Positions 50,236 through 60,331 of a stretch of DNA of 64,000 nt are shown piece after piece; the first letter of the stretch is position 1; each line of letters opens with the position of its first letter. Source of the stretch: UBA1535 sp002323775 (GTDB lineage: Bacteria; Bacillota; Clostridia; Tissierellales; Sedimentibacteraceae); NCBI GenBank assembly GCA_031993545.1, contig DAMAHZ010000002.1:47597-111596 (forward strand), read 5' to 3'. The notes below the pieces were generated by a model. The model ran no database searches. It worked only from the letters and a program-made list of their open reading frames with translations, and had not been told where the DNA came from. A program made the position numbers and the translations under genes.

Positions 50236-50997
50236 CTAATTGATGTAAAACTCAGTCATATCATCTAATCGCAAGCATCCCAATCTATACTCAGGATATT
50301 CCTCAGGTTTAAACATCATTTTTGCACCGCAATCTATGCAAATTCTATCATTTGTTCTATGTATAACATAGCGTCCGTCTTTACCTGTTACTTTTGTTAT
50401 GGTATGACCATGTATGAGGATATAGCCTTTATATTTTTCATCTGCAAAGGTTTCATCAATCTCTCCATATCTATGCCATATTACAAAATGAAATCCATCC
50501 TCGTGTATCTGTTTGCGTTTATAAGTCTGTGGCACATCATTTGGACTATCAGTATACGCTGCTGCGTGTGCAAGATAAAATTTTTGCCCATTAACCTCTA
50601 CTTTATCATTAAAATATGGCAACTGCTCTAAAAATTGGATTATTTCTTCCTGCTTTGATTTATTCAATTTTTGAAAAGCCCCATATGTTTCATAGCCTCC
50701 GTTGTTCGCATACCAGTTTCCATTTTTAATATTCTCAAAATTATCTTCATAATCTCTATTAATAAGATTTTTTAACATCATATGTTCATGATTTCCTCTG
50801 TATAGATGAACAAAGCTATATTTTTCTTCCAATTCCTTGCAATATAATAGAGCTTCAAGGCTTTGCTTACCCCAATCTACCATATCTCCTAATATGTGTA
50901 ATTCATCTGAAGCATCATATTTAAAATTTATTAAAGCTAACATTTCTTTAAATTTATTTAATTGCCCATGTATATCACTTATTACATATGTTGCCAT
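50236..50997 (-). CDS. Calcineurin-like metallophosphoesterase
   Basis: The 253-residue protein starts MATYVISDIHGQLNKFKEM (DxH), then ILGDMVDWG (GDxxDxG), YRGNHEHMM (GNHE), and later LIHGHTITK and a C-terminal IDCGAKMMF. This is the PPP/ApaH-like phosphatase layout, acting on phosphoproteins or dinucleoside polyphosphates. It lies 60 bases after sbcC and is probably co-transcribed with sbcDC. Confidence 0.9.
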   Translation of the reverse strand: MATYVISDIHGQLNKFKEMLALINFKYDASDELHILGDMVDWGKQSLEALLYCKELEEKYSFVHLYRGNHEHMMLKNLINRDYEDNFENIKNGNWYANNGGYETYGAFQKLNKSKQEEIIQFLEQLPYFNDKVEVNGQKFYLAHAAAYTDSPNDVPQTYKRKQIHEDGFHFVIWHRYGEIDETFADEKYKGYILIHGHTITKVTGKDGRYVIHRTNDRICIDCGAKMMFKPEEYPEYRLGCLRLDDMTEFYIN

Positions 50998-51057
50998 TAT
51001 ACTAATCCTCTTTTCTATTGTTCAAATTATCGTCTGAATTTTTAAACTTCTGCATGA

Positions 51058-54000
51058 CTACTCTGCCCAAAAAACCTTACTTCCTTTTTCACTTTTCTTT
51101 ACAAGAAGCTTATTTTCAATCTGTTCCTTTAGTTCACTTACATGGGATATAATCCCTACTAGCCTGTTGTTGCCTGCTAATTCATTTAATACACTTATCG
51201 CCTGTACTCTCGCATTGTCATCTAATGAGCCAAAGCCCTCATCTATGAACATTGTATCTAAATGCACTGCACCAACTGTTGACTGTATTACATCAGAAAG
51301 TCCCAAGGCCATAGAAAGTGCAGCCATAAACGACTCTCCTCCTGATAAGGTTTTGATATCTCTTGTTGTATCAGTTATAAGGCTGTAAATGTCTAAATCA
51401 AGCCCTACAGGCCCTCTATTACCTAAATCAGTTATATCTCTGCATTGTAATAAAAATTGTCCTGAGGACATTTTATCTAATCTTTTATTTGCAGCAGTTA
51501 TAATCATATTGAAGTATTGCCTTTGTACATAAGTCTCAAAATCCATCTTTATTTTTTCACTTATTTTTCCATTAGCTGTTTTATTGAGCGAATCATAGAT
51601 TTCATACTTAGCTCTTATTTCTTTTCTTTCTTTAAACAGCTTTTCTATATTTGCTTTAGCATCAGAATTCTTTTTGCTTAATGTATATATCGTTTTGAAT
51701 TGCTTTTCAATTTCCTGTAATTCTGCTTTCAAATCATTCTTTGTTTTAAGCATACTATCAATAGCGACTTCTGATTTTCCTTCTGTTTGCTCCGTATAAA
51801 TTTTAATCTCATAGCTTATATCTGACAATTTTTTATTATAGCTGTCAATATCAGTTTGTAAAGCTTCAATTAGCTCAGAGCTTAACTTTGAGTTTCTGTA
51901 TTCTTCTTCATCAATAAAACCATTGTTACTTAAAGCATTATAATATAAGCTTTTAAATTCTTCCGTCTCAGCCTTGGTTGTTTTCCCACTTTCCATTTCT
52001 GATTTTTGTTGACCTTTTTTAATTCCTACTTCACTTGACAAGCTATTAAAATTATTTGTAGCATTTATCACAGCATCATTTAATGCTTTTAGATTAGCTC
52101 TACAAGTATTAATTTTATTAATTGCCTCGCCTTTAGTTTCAAACAATAATTGTTTTTTAAGCTCATCTATACTTGTACTTAGTGTTGTAAAACTCAAATT
52201 TACTTCATTGTATTTATTGGTGATTTCATCCAAATTAGTGGTTTTATTTGCTAAATCTTTAGATATATTATCTAAGGATTTTATATTATTTTCATACTTG
52301 TTTTTGTTGCTTTCTGCAATTTCAAAACCTTTTTTATCTTGTACTAATTCTTTTTTAGAATTTTCTAAGACTTTGTCAATCATCTCTGTAATGGTCAATA
52401 AATTTAAAGAAATTGATTTGTTTTTAGAATTTTCTAAAGTTTCAATAACAAGGTTCAAATCAGTAATTCTTTCTGTTTCACTCTCAGAGCCTTTTCCAAG
52501 CATCTGATTTGCCTTATTTAAAACTGTCTCAAATTTCAATTCATATGCTTGTTTAGCTACCTGTAGTTTCTCATTAGCAAAACTGTTTTGTTTTTCTGCC
52601 TTATCACGCTCTTTTTTTGAGTTTTCTACATCAGCTTGTGTAGGTGCATATTCTGAAACAGAGGCAATATCGGGATGCACTACTGAACCGCAAACAGGAC
52701 ATGGCATATTATCAATAAGTCTTTCTTTTGCAAGTATCCCAGCCTGTTCAGCTAAAAATGCCCGATACATTTCCTCATATATGCTGTTTAATTTTGAATA
52801 AGCTTCAAAAGCAGTATTTGCCTCACTTATACTTACATCATATTTTCCCTTTGAAAAAATCAATTCATTTGCAAGCTTATTTAATTCTTCAAGCTCAACT
52901 ACCCTATTTTCAGCATATTTAACTTTTAGCTGTATTTCAGTATAAATCTCATAACAATTTTTTAGACCGTCCTGTTCACTTTCTAATTTCAACATAGACA
53001 ATCTTTTATTTTCTATATCATTTTTTAATGCACTAATATTTTGTTCAAACAATACTTTTTCTTTATGTAATGTGGATAATAAGCCTTTCTTTACTTCTAA
53101 TTCATCGTACTTAGCTAAAGTATCATCTATTCTAGTAATATAACCAGTCAATTTTTCTTCATTTTCAAGCTTGTTTTTCTCACAAGCTTCAAGTTCTTCG
53201 GATAAATTTACTAATTTACTTTCGTTTTCTTTTAGCCAATTATTTAAGTTAACTACTCTTTCTCTAATTTCTGCTAATGTCTTTAATTTATTAATATATA
53301 TAGCTTCATCAGCCTTAACTTTTTCAGCTTTTTTAGCACTGTCAAGCTTCTTTTCCTTTATTTTTTGCTCATCATATTTACTCTCAAGCTCTATTTTTAC
53401 ATTTTGTGAAAGCTTTAGCTTTTTAAATAAGGTATTTACTGTTTCTGCATTGTCTATAAGGGAATTTATACTATTAAACTTTTCTTGCGTACTGTCTTTT
53501 TGATTGTTTATATCTTGCTCTTTTTCTTTTATTTCATCATTTATTTTGCTGATAAATTCTAATATATCATCAGTTTTAAACTCAAAATTAAAAAGCATAA
53601 CAGACCATTGTTCTTTGTATATACTTTCATCCAAGTATGTTATATTCTTTAATTCATGCTCGCAAAGAGTTTTATTTTTAGCTAAGTCAGCATTAATTTC
53701 TCTGATTTTATTTTGGAGAGCCTCTCCAATTTTATTATAAATTTTTGTATCAAATATCTTGGAAAAAATTCTTTTTCTTTCATCAGAATTTGCATGCAAT
53801 AATTTCAAAAAATCACCCTGTGCTATCATGGCGATTTGTGTAAATTGATCTTTGTCTATACCCAAAATTTCAACTATTTTGTTATTCGTTTCAGTTTTAT
53901 TGCCAATAAAATCCTTACCATCAGGCAAGCTAAGTGTGACCTTTGGTGCTTCTATAGTATAACCAGTCCCATCAGCTGTTTTTCTTTTAGAACGCCTTTC

Positions 54001-54291
54001 ATACTGTGGATTTCTGTTTATTTTATATACTTTATCTTGATATTTAAAAGTAAGCTCAACATAGGTAGGTATATCATCATTTGAAAACTGGCTTCTCATC
54101 ATATTGCCGTCTCTGACACCACCGCTTGTCTGCTCATACAGAGCATAGGTTATTGCATCAAAAATAGTGGTTTTACCAGCACCAGTATCACCTGCTATTA
54201 AAAATATACCACTATTAACTTCTTCAAAGCTTATTTCTGTTTTGTCTGCATAAGAGCCAAAGGCTGATATTACAATTTTTATTGGCTTCAT
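51058..54291 (-). CDS. sbcC: Exonuclease subunit SbcC
   Basis: The 1077-residue SMC-like ATPase has Walker A GDTGAGKTT (34-42), long coiled coils, a zinc-hook CPVCG near residue 530, then the signature LSGGESFMAALSMALGLS and Walker B MFIDEGFGSLDD near the end. With SbcD it forms the Mre11-Rad50-like nuclease that cuts hairpins and protein-blocked DNA ends. It follows sbcD by 16 bases. Confidence 0.97.
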   Translation of the reverse strand: MKPIKIVISAFGSYADKTEISFEEVNSGIFLIAGDTGAGKTTIFDAITYALYEQTSGGVRDGNMMRSQFSNDDIPTYVELTFKYQDKVYKINRNPQYERRSKRKTADGTGYTIEAPKVTLSLPDGKDFIGNKTETNNKIVEILGIDKDQFTQIAMIAQGDFLKLLHANSDERKRIFSKIFDTKIYNKIGEALQNKIREINADLAKNKTLCEHELKNITYLDESIYKEQWSVMLFNFEFKTDDILEFISKINDEIKEKEQDINNQKDSTQEKFNSINSLIDNAETVNTLFKKLKLSQNVKIELESKYDEQKIKEKKLDSAKKAEKVKADEAIYINKLKTLAEIRERVVNLNNWLKENESKLVNLSEELEACEKNKLENEEKLTGYITRIDDTLAKYDELEVKKGLLSTLHKEKVLFEQNISALKNDIENKRLSMLKLESEQDGLKNCYEIYTEIQLKVKYAENRVVELEELNKLANELIFSKGKYDVSISEANTAFEAYSKLNSIYEEMYRAFLAEQAGILAKERLIDNMPCPVCGSVVHPDIASVSEYAPTQADVENSKKERDKAEKQNSFANEKLQVAKQAYELKFETVLNKANQMLGKGSESETERITDLNLVIETLENSKNKSISLNLLTITEMIDKVLENSKKELVQDKKGFEIAESNKNKYENNIKSLDNISKDLANKTTNLDEITNKYNEVNLSFTTLSTSIDELKKQLLFETKGEAINKINTCRANLKALNDAVINATNNFNSLSSEVGIKKGQQKSEMESGKTTKAETEEFKSLYYNALSNNGFIDEEEYRNSKLSSELIEALQTDIDSYNKKLSDISYEIKIYTEQTEGKSEVAIDSMLKTKNDLKAELQEIEKQFKTIYTLSKKNSDAKANIEKLFKERKEIRAKYEIYDSLNKTANGKISEKIKMDFETYVQRQYFNMIITAANKRLDKMSSGQFLLQCRDITDLGNRGPVGLDLDIYSLITDTTRDIKTLSGGESFMAALSMALGLSDVIQSTVGAVHLDTMFIDEGFGSLDDNARVQAISVLNELAGNNRLVGIISHVSELKEQIENKLLVKKSEKGSKVFWAE

Positions 54292-54307
54292 CTATTCTTT
54301 CTCCTAC

Positions 54308-55471
54308 TTATTCGCTCTCTTTTATATGTGATACAATCTCAACTATTGCTTTTCTTTCATCTTCTGTCATTTCACGACTTTGCATATCAAAAAAGAATTT
54401 TTCAAATGCTGTTACAGGATTATCAATTTCTATTTCTTCGCTTGATGCTTCAAGCTTGGAACGAGTTCTTGAATTATCAACTCTTATTTCCAGTATATGA
54501 GAATAAACATTTTCTAATTGATCCTTAGGCTTGTACTGGTCTATTTCATCCTTAAGGATTACACTAACATAATCATCCTTATTATCTTTCGTAGCTCTGG
54601 AAATTATTTCTTCTAAAAGCCCTTCCTCTAATCTTAAATCACGCAAGGGCTTAAGCTTAATCTGTTCTATTTTTATTGCATCATTTTTATTTTGCATATT
54701 TACAACAGTAAATGACTTATTGTGATTTCTCTCACTCACCGAGTATTTTAACAAAGTGCCAGTATATCTGATATGCTCATATCCGATTTTCTGCGGTCCA
54801 TGTATGTGTCCTAAAGCTACATAATCAAAATCTTTTACAGCAGATACATCAACATTATCAAGTCCACCCACTGATATTAAGCTTATCTCAGAATCACAGG
54901 TCTCGGGTTTAAGGTCTTTAAATGTAAAAAATTGATGTGAAACCAAGACATTTCTCTTGCTATAATCAATATTTTCTCTTTCAATAATTTTTCTCACGGC
55001 ATCGTCATAGCTTGTTATATCGCCATCTTCAAACAAATGTCTGACATATCCGGGCTTTAAAAATGGCAATAAATAGAAATCCACCTCACCAAATTCATCA
55101 TTTAAAGTTATTTTTTTCAAATATTCATCTTTATCTCTTGGCGGCAAGCCAGCTATGAAAACATTATGTTTTGCTAGAATAGAATTTGCAAAGTCAAGTC
55201 TTTCTGCCGAATCATGATTGCCGGCGATTATAAAAACGGGTATTGAGGGCTGAATTTGTGAAATTTTTGTAAGAAAATCGTCAAAAACAGTAACTGCCTC
55301 TGCCGAAGGAATAGATTTATCATATATATCTCCCGCAATTACTATAGCATCAGGTCTTAACTCTTTAGACTTTTCAACAAGCTGATTAAGAATGAATACT
55401 TGGTCGTCTCTTAAATTATAATGATTCAACTGCTTACCTATATGTAAATCCGATAAATGAAAAAATTTCAT
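54308..55471 (-). CDS. sbcD: Exonuclease subunit SbcD
   Basis: The 387-residue Mre11-like nuclease starts MKFFHLSDLHIGKQLNHYNL (DxH), then VIAGDIYDKSIPSAEAV, IAGNHDSAERL (GNHD), VSHQFF and LGHIHGPQ. A C-terminal capping region of about 120 residues follows. It is the catalytic partner of SbcC, encoded just downstream. Confidence 0.97.
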   Translation of the reverse strand: MKFFHLSDLHIGKQLNHYNLRDDQVFILNQLVEKSKELRPDAIVIAGDIYDKSIPSAEAVTVFDDFLTKISQIQPSIPVFIIAGNHDSAERLDFANSILAKHNVFIAGLPPRDKDEYLKKITLNDEFGEVDFYLLPFLKPGYVRHLFEDGDITSYDDAVRKIIERENIDYSKRNVLVSHQFFTFKDLKPETCDSEISLISVGGLDNVDVSAVKDFDYVALGHIHGPQKIGYEHIRYTGTLLKYSVSERNHNKSFTVVNMQNKNDAIKIEQIKLKPLRDLRLEEGLLEEIISRATKDNKDDYVSVILKDEIDQYKPKDQLENVYSHILEIRVDNSRTRSKLEASSEEIEIDNPVTAFEKFFFDMQSREMTEDERKAIVEIVSHIKESE

Positions 55472-55495
55472 CCTTTGTCCCTCCGATTGTTTATT

Positions 55496-55534
55496 TTAAA
55501 AAAAGAGTGTATCTCAAATTTTAAATACACTCTT
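55496..55534 (-). terminator. Terminator after the peptidase-like membrane protein gene
   Basis: AAGAGTGTAT (55503-55512) pairs with ATACACTCTT (55525-55534), overlapping the gene stop codon. On the minus strand it is followed by TTTTTTT. Confidence 0.85.
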
Positions 55535-56678
55535 ACTCCAAACCATTAACATACTGCTGCCATAGGTTTTTTAATTCTGTTAAATTTGTTCCATATATAC
55601 CTTGATAATCATATTTGGAATTTATTAGCAAATCATATTTATATTTACCAAACTGACGAACTAGATATTCTTTAAAGGATCTATCTAATATAAAAAATGC
55701 TTTGTTTTTTATGCTTCCACCTAATTCATCAATATTTTTTATTTTTCCAACTGATTTTATAATCTTCTTATTTTCATCTGTCAAATGCTCTTTTGATAGT
55801 TTCATATAACTATCATAATTATTTACATATTCAATCCAAGAGGCTTTTAAATCATTTAAGTATAAGCCATATATCTCCACATATGCTGTTTCAACTAATT
55901 CGGATTTATATAGTTCCATGAATTTATCCATGCCATAATTTTTAATCAGATATCTACAAAAAGAATTGCTCAGTATAAAAAAGGCTTCTTTGTTATCTCG
56001 TGTTGCATTGCCATAAGAAATACCTATCTTTGAAATTATATCTTCATAATCTTGAGTAACATAATCTTTTGAAACAGTAAAAATATCTATACCATAATTA
56101 AGCTTGTTTACATTTAAGCCTAGCTCATCTTGAACATAAAAGCCCAAACCCTCTGTCAAACTATTAGATATACTGTTTCTTGCAATAATCTTAGTTATAT
56201 CCCTTGCCAAAGTAGAAAAATTTCTCTCAAAGCTTTCCTTGTTAAGCTTAATTCTTAATTTCATATTGTAATCAGTATAAGAAGCTATATCTTTATTATT
56301 AAAAATACCGAATTCAATAATAGGCTCAAAATAATAGTCGTCCCTATATTGTGCCCTATGCTTGTCTTCCCAATCAGTCATACCGATAAAATCACTGATT
56401 GAGCTTACATAATCATCAACATCAGTTAAAAAGTCTTTAGCGTTTCTAAATCCGCTTTTTTCATCATCAGCCTTATTCCAATTATCTATATTAATCTTTC
56501 CATACCTTGATATATAGTAATTATCCTTGACATGATAATATGTATTATTTATTTCTTTATCAACAGCTTTTGCGTTTAAATTTAATTTTTGTGTCAAAAC
56601 ATTATCAGTTGTAAATATTGAAAACACTAAGGCAAGTATAGCTATTAATAAAATAACTATTGTATATCTTTTTTCCAT
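55533..56678 (-). CDS. Membrane-anchored degenerate peptidase-MA-like protein with duplicated C-terminal module
   Basis: The 381-residue protein has an N-terminal membrane anchor (about 5-22). Residues 155-190 (LARDITKIIARNSISNSLTEGLGFYVQDELG) resemble the active-site region of gluzincin peptidases, in which HExxH precedes a conserved EGL segment, but the HExxH is absent here: the corresponding place reads RDITKI. Then a module at about 226-288 (EAFFILSNSFCRYLIKNYG ... IYGLYLNDLKASWIEYV) recurs at 321-381 (KAFFILDRSFKEYLVRQFG ... IYGTNLTELKNLWQQYV). Such modules follow the zinc site in peptidase MA proteins. I infer a catalytically dead, binding-type protein on the outer face. It ends the recG-rsmD-coaD operon. 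Confidence 0.65.
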   Translation of the reverse strand: MEKRYTIVILLIAILALVFSIFTTDNVLTQKLNLNAKAVDKEINNTYYHVKDNYYISRYGKINIDNWNKADDEKSGFRNAKDFLTDVDDYVSSISDFIGMTDWEDKHRAQYRDDYYFEPIIEFGIFNNKDIASYTDYNMKLRIKLNKESFERNFSTLARDITKIIARNSISNSLTEGLGFYVQDELGLNVNKLNYGIDIFTVSKDYVTQDYEDIISKIGISYGNATRDNKEAFFILSNSFCRYLIKNYGMDKFMELYKSELVETAYVEIYGLYLNDLKASWIEYVNNYDSYMKLSKEHLTDENKKIIKSVGKIKNIDELGGSIKNKAFFILDRSFKEYLVRQFGKYKYDLLINSKYDYQGIYGTNLTELKNLWQQYVNGLE

Positions 56679-56710
56679 AAAATCTCCCCCAGTAGTTTAT
56701 TTTTTTACAA

Positions 56711-57116
56711 TTAAATATTTCTAAGCTCTCTCCTGTTTTCTTCAATTACATCGAGTAAGCCTGCTAATCTTTCTTGTATTTTTGCTAACAATTCATCACT
56801 ATAGTTCAATGAATTTACCTTAATTTCATATGCCTTGTTTTCAGCAATAGCAAGAATTTCATTAGCCCTATCCTTTGCCATTTTCATTATTTCAGTATCA
56901 CTTAATAATCCATCCTGCTGTCTTTTAGCTCTTTCAAGCAAGCTATCTGCCTCTGTTTGAGCTTCAGTCAATATCCTTTGTCTCTCTTTGGCAACCCAAT
57001 TAGCTCTATTGATTTCTTCAGGTAATTTTAATCTTATTTCACTAATTATCTCTAACAAATCTTCCTTTTCAATAATAACTTTATTGNNNNNNNNNNAAAA
57101 GTACAAAAATATCCAT
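56711..57116 (-). CDS. ATPase-like coiled-coil protein, interrupted by an assembly gap
   Basis: The visible part is a charged helical protein of the family found after coaD in Clostridia, annotated there as an ATPase or DivIVA/V-ATPase-H-like protein. Typical text: EIRLKLPEEINRANWVAKERQRILTEAQTEADSLLERAK. A 10-N gap (57087-57096) cuts the N-terminal part. The ATG at 57114-57116 has AAAGGA 8 bases upstream but is out of frame with the rest if the gap is really 10 bases. Family members usually have about 20 residues between the start and the KVIIEKED region, so the true gap is probably larger. Confidence 0.7.
57087..57096. other. Assembly gap of 10 Ns
   Basis: Ten undetermined bases lie inside the ATPase-like gene. 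The number is probably a placeholder, since the reading frame does not match across it. Confidence 0.99.
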
Positions 57117-57159
57117 TTTTTTCATCCTTTCTGTATGAGATCTAATGCTCAGACCATAA

Positions 57160-57630
57160 TCATAATTTATTTTTAATCGCTACATAAACATTTTTAGGAA
57201 CTAAATCAGATATATCTCCACCATACATTGCAACCTCTTTTACGATACTCGAACTTATAAACGAATAATCTGAAGATGCTACCATGAAGATAGTTTCTAA
57301 TTCCGGATACAAATGCTTATTAATTGAAGCTATTTTAAGCTCATATTCATAATCAGAGACAGCTCTTAATCCTCTCACTATAGTTTGTATATTGTGCTGT
57401 CTTGCGTAATTTACAGCCATGTCCTCTGTTACATCAACAGTGACATTTTTAATATCACTAACAGCCTCTTTTATTAATTCAAATCTTTCTTGTGACGTAA
57501 AAAAATGCTGTTTTGACTTATTGTTAAAAATAGTAATGACAACCTCATCAAATTTATCTGAACATCTTTTAATAAGGTCAAGATGTCCTAATGTTATCGG
57601 GTCAAAGCTCCCAGTGAACAGTACCTTCAT
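57160..57630 (-). CDS. coaD: Phosphopantetheine adenylyltransferase
   Basis: The 156-residue protein starts MKVLFTGSFDPITLGHLDLIKR with the nucleotidyltransferase motif TxGH, and has RGLRAVSDYEYELKIA and SSDYSFISSSIVKEVAMYGGDIS. It makes dephospho-CoA from 4'-phosphopantetheine and ATP, the penultimate step of CoA synthesis. It lies 29 bases after rsmD in a conserved operon. Confidence 0.97.
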   Translation of the reverse strand: MKVLFTGSFDPITLGHLDLIKRCSDKFDEVVITIFNNKSKQHFFTSQERFELIKEAVSDIKNVTVDVTEDMAVNYARQHNIQTIVRGLRAVSDYEYELKIASINKHLYPELETIFMVASSDYSFISSSIVKEVAMYGGDISDLVPKNVYVAIKNKL

Positions 57631-57659
57631 ATAAAATTTAATTCCTTTCTTAAATAGAA

Positions 57660-58214
57660 TTATTTATATTTTAAAATTCCGATTTTTGTGATACCATAAA
57701 TTTTCTCTCTATATTGTAGCACATCTTGCTCTATGTTTTCAAACATTTTTTCAGTTTTTTCACATTCAATTATTAAAGTACCATCTTTTTTTAATAAATC
57801 ATTTCTAATGACTGTATTTATAATGTTATCAGAACAGTTGAGGTGATATGGTGCATCTGCAAATATATAATCAAATTTCATGTCACTTTTGGCAAAGAAT
57901 GACAATGCCTTTTCATAATCATTTACATAAACCTTAGCTTTATCATCTAGTTTACATAATGAAATATTTTTTTTAACAAAGCTTACACTTTTATGTGATA
58001 CATCTACAAAGTGACACTCCTTTGCTCCTCTGCACAAAAATTCAATACCTATACTTCCGGTTCCTGCAAATAAATCCAGAACAATGCTATCCTCATCTAT
58101 ATAACCAATCATATTAAATATTGATTCTTTAATTTTATCTGCTGTCGGTCTAACCGATGTATCTTTTGGGGCAAATAGCTTCTTACCCTTGTTGTTTCCT
58201 GATATAACTCTCAA
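57660..58214 (-). CDS. rsmD: 16S rRNA (guanine966-N2)-methyltransferase RsmD
   Basis: The 184-residue Rossmann methyltransferase starts MRVISGNNKGKKLFAPKDTSVRPTADKIKESIFN and has the SAM-binding LDLFAGTGSIGIEFLCRG. The catalytic motif, normally DPPY, reads DAPY (DYIFADAPYHL). It methylates 16S rRNA in the small subunit. It lies 15 bases after recG. Confidence 0.94.
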   Translation of the reverse strand: MRVISGNNKGKKLFAPKDTSVRPTADKIKESIFNMIGYIDEDSIVLDLFAGTGSIGIEFLCRGAKECHFVDVSHKSVSFVKKNISLCKLDDKAKVYVNDYEKALSFFAKSDMKFDYIFADAPYHLNCSDNIINTVIRNDLLKKDGTLIIECEKTEKMFENIEQDVLQYREKIYGITKIGILKYK

Positions 58215-58229
58215 TTTTTCACTTCCTTG

Positions 58230-60290
58230 TTAGTTAAACGCTATATTTTCATTTTTAAATAGTTTCAATATTTCATATCTTAAAGACTCAAATTCTATTC
58301 CTTTAAGCTTAGGATTTTCAGCTAATATTTTTTTAGTCAAACCTTGTACTTCTTCAACAACTATTGTATCACTTATTAGCTGGTCAAGATTATATGCCTC
58401 TATACCATGCTGTCTTGTTCCAAAGAAATCTCCCGGACCTCTTATCTTTAAATCTTCCTCTGCAATTAAAAATCCGTTATTAGTTTCTGCCATTATCTTC
58501 ATTCTATCCTTTGAAGTTGCGGATTTGCTTTCGTTCACCAAAATACAATAGGATTGATGCTTCCCTCTCCCAACTCTCCCTCTTAGCTGATGTAACTGCG
58601 ACAGCCCAAATCTTTCAGAATTCAATATCAGCATCACAGTCGCATTAGGTACATTTACTCCAACTTCTATTACTGTTGTTGAAACAAGTACATTGATTTG
58701 TCCATTGTAGAATTTATCCATAATTTCATCTTTTTCAGCATTTGACATCTTTCCATGCAAAAGACCTAATTCAAAATCAGAAAAATAATCATTTTTTAAA
58801 CTTTCATATATTTCTGTAGCTGAATCAAGCTCCAGTTTTTCAGATTCTTCAATTAAAGGAGCAACAATATAAGCCTGCCTGCCTTTTTTTATTTCATCTA
58901 TTATAAATTCATATGCTTTGTCTTTTTTATTTCCACTTAAAACCTTAGTAATAATTTGCTGCCTGTTTGGGGGCATTTCATCTATTATCGAGATATCTAA
59001 ATCTCCATAAACCATAAGTGCCAAGGTCCTTGGGATTGGTGTTGCTGTCATAACCAGTACATCCGGAGTACCGCCATTCCTTTTATTCCCAAGCATAGCC
59101 CTTTGCCTTACTCCAAATCTATGCTGCTCATCAGTTATTGCCAAACCAATATTCGCAAATTCTACATTTTTTTCTATCAAAGCGTGTGTTCCGATTAGAA
59201 TATCTATTTCATTATTTTTTAATCTTTTCAAAATTTCTGCTTTATTTTTCTTTGTTGTTGAGCCAGATAGAAAAGCTACCTCTACATATATATCACTGTT
59301 TTTTAAATATTCAACAATTGTTTGATAATGCTGAGCTGCAAGAATTTCAGTCGGAGCCATCATCGAGGCCTGATATCCTGACTCAACAGCATTTAGCATA
59401 GAAACTATAGCAATTATCGTTTTTCCAGAGCCTACATCCCCTTGAATTAGCCTGTTCATAGCTTTATCGTTTTTCATATCATTATTTATTTCGTCTAAAA
59501 CCCTCAGTTGGGCATTAGTAAGTTTATATGGTAAATTATTTAAAAGTTTTTCCGATATGCTTGTCTTATCTTGGATTATACCTTGAGCATTGGAATTCAA
59601 CTTATTTTTTATATTAAAAAGTCCTAACTGAAAAATTAATAATCTTTCAAAGGCTATAGTTTTCTTAGCTAAATTATACATTTTACCATTTATTGGAAAA
59701 TGAAGATTTTTAACTGCGTCTGATTTATTTAATAGACTGTATTCCTTAATAATTTGTTCAGGCAAAATATTATTAATTCTTTTGCAATTTTCTTCAACAC
59801 AAGTAATCATAAGCTTTGTAAGCTCATTATTGCTCAAAGAATTAGTTAGTCTGTAAACAGGCATAATTTTACCGGTTTTAAAAATCTCATTATGCGCTTC
59901 AATATCTGGATTTACTATCTCGTAAATACCCTCAACAAGCTTGTATTTTCCATAAATAAAGTAAATTTCATCAATCTTTAATTTTTTATATAAATAATCT
60001 TGATTAAAAAAAGTCAAGTTTATATATCCTGTATCATCAAAGGCAAAGACTTTGAAAACAGACATTTTCTTATTCATTTTCTTTATAGAGGATATTTTTT
60101 TTATCTTAATTTTTATCAGATATTTGTTTTCTTCATCAATATCCTTTACTTTGCTTAGCTTTCTTCTATCCTCATATCTCACTGGAAAGTAATTAAGCAG
60201 CTCCTCAATAGTGTATATCCCTATCTTATTTAATTTTGAGGCCCTTTTAGGACCAACACCTTTTAAATATTGAATTTCAGAATTTAACAT
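58230..60290 (-). CDS. recG: ATP-dependent DNA helicase RecG
   Basis: The 686-residue protein has an N-terminal wedge/OB region (LKGVGPKRASKLNKIGI, then KVFAFDDTGYINLTFFN), helicase motif I GDVGSGKTI, motif II DEQH (ITDEQHRFGVRQ), motif III TATPIPRTLAL and motif VI QLRGRVGRG. RecG reverses stalled replication forks. The start is ATG 60290 with AAGGGGAG just upstream; the in-frame TTG six codons earlier lies before that site. Confidence 0.97.
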   Translation of the reverse strand: MLNSEIQYLKGVGPKRASKLNKIGIYTIEELLNYFPVRYEDRRKLSKVKDIDEENKYLIKIKIKKISSIKKMNKKMSVFKVFAFDDTGYINLTFFNQDYLYKKLKIDEIYFIYGKYKLVEGIYEIVNPDIEAHNEIFKTGKIMPVYRLTNSLSNNELTKLMITCVEENCKRINNILPEQIIKEYSLLNKSDAVKNLHFPINGKMYNLAKKTIAFERLLIFQLGLFNIKNKLNSNAQGIIQDKTSISEKLLNNLPYKLTNAQLRVLDEINNDMKNDKAMNRLIQGDVGSGKTIIAIVSMLNAVESGYQASMMAPTEILAAQHYQTIVEYLKNSDIYVEVAFLSGSTTKKNKAEILKRLKNNEIDILIGTHALIEKNVEFANIGLAITDEQHRFGVRQRAMLGNKRNGGTPDVLVMTATPIPRTLALMVYGDLDISIIDEMPPNRQQIITKVLSGNKKDKAYEFIIDEIKKGRQAYIVAPLIEESEKLELDSATEIYESLKNDYFSDFELGLLHGKMSNAEKDEIMDKFYNGQINVLVSTTVIEVGVNVPNATVMLILNSERFGLSQLHQLRGRVGRGKHQSYCILVNESKSATSKDRMKIMAETNNGFLIAEEDLKIRGPGDFFGTRQHGIEAYNLDQLISDTIVVEEVQGLTKKILAENPKLKGIEFESLRYEILKLFKNENIAFN

Positions 60291-60331
60291 GAGTTCTCCC
60301 CTTAACAACTTTAGTTAATATTATAAATCAA

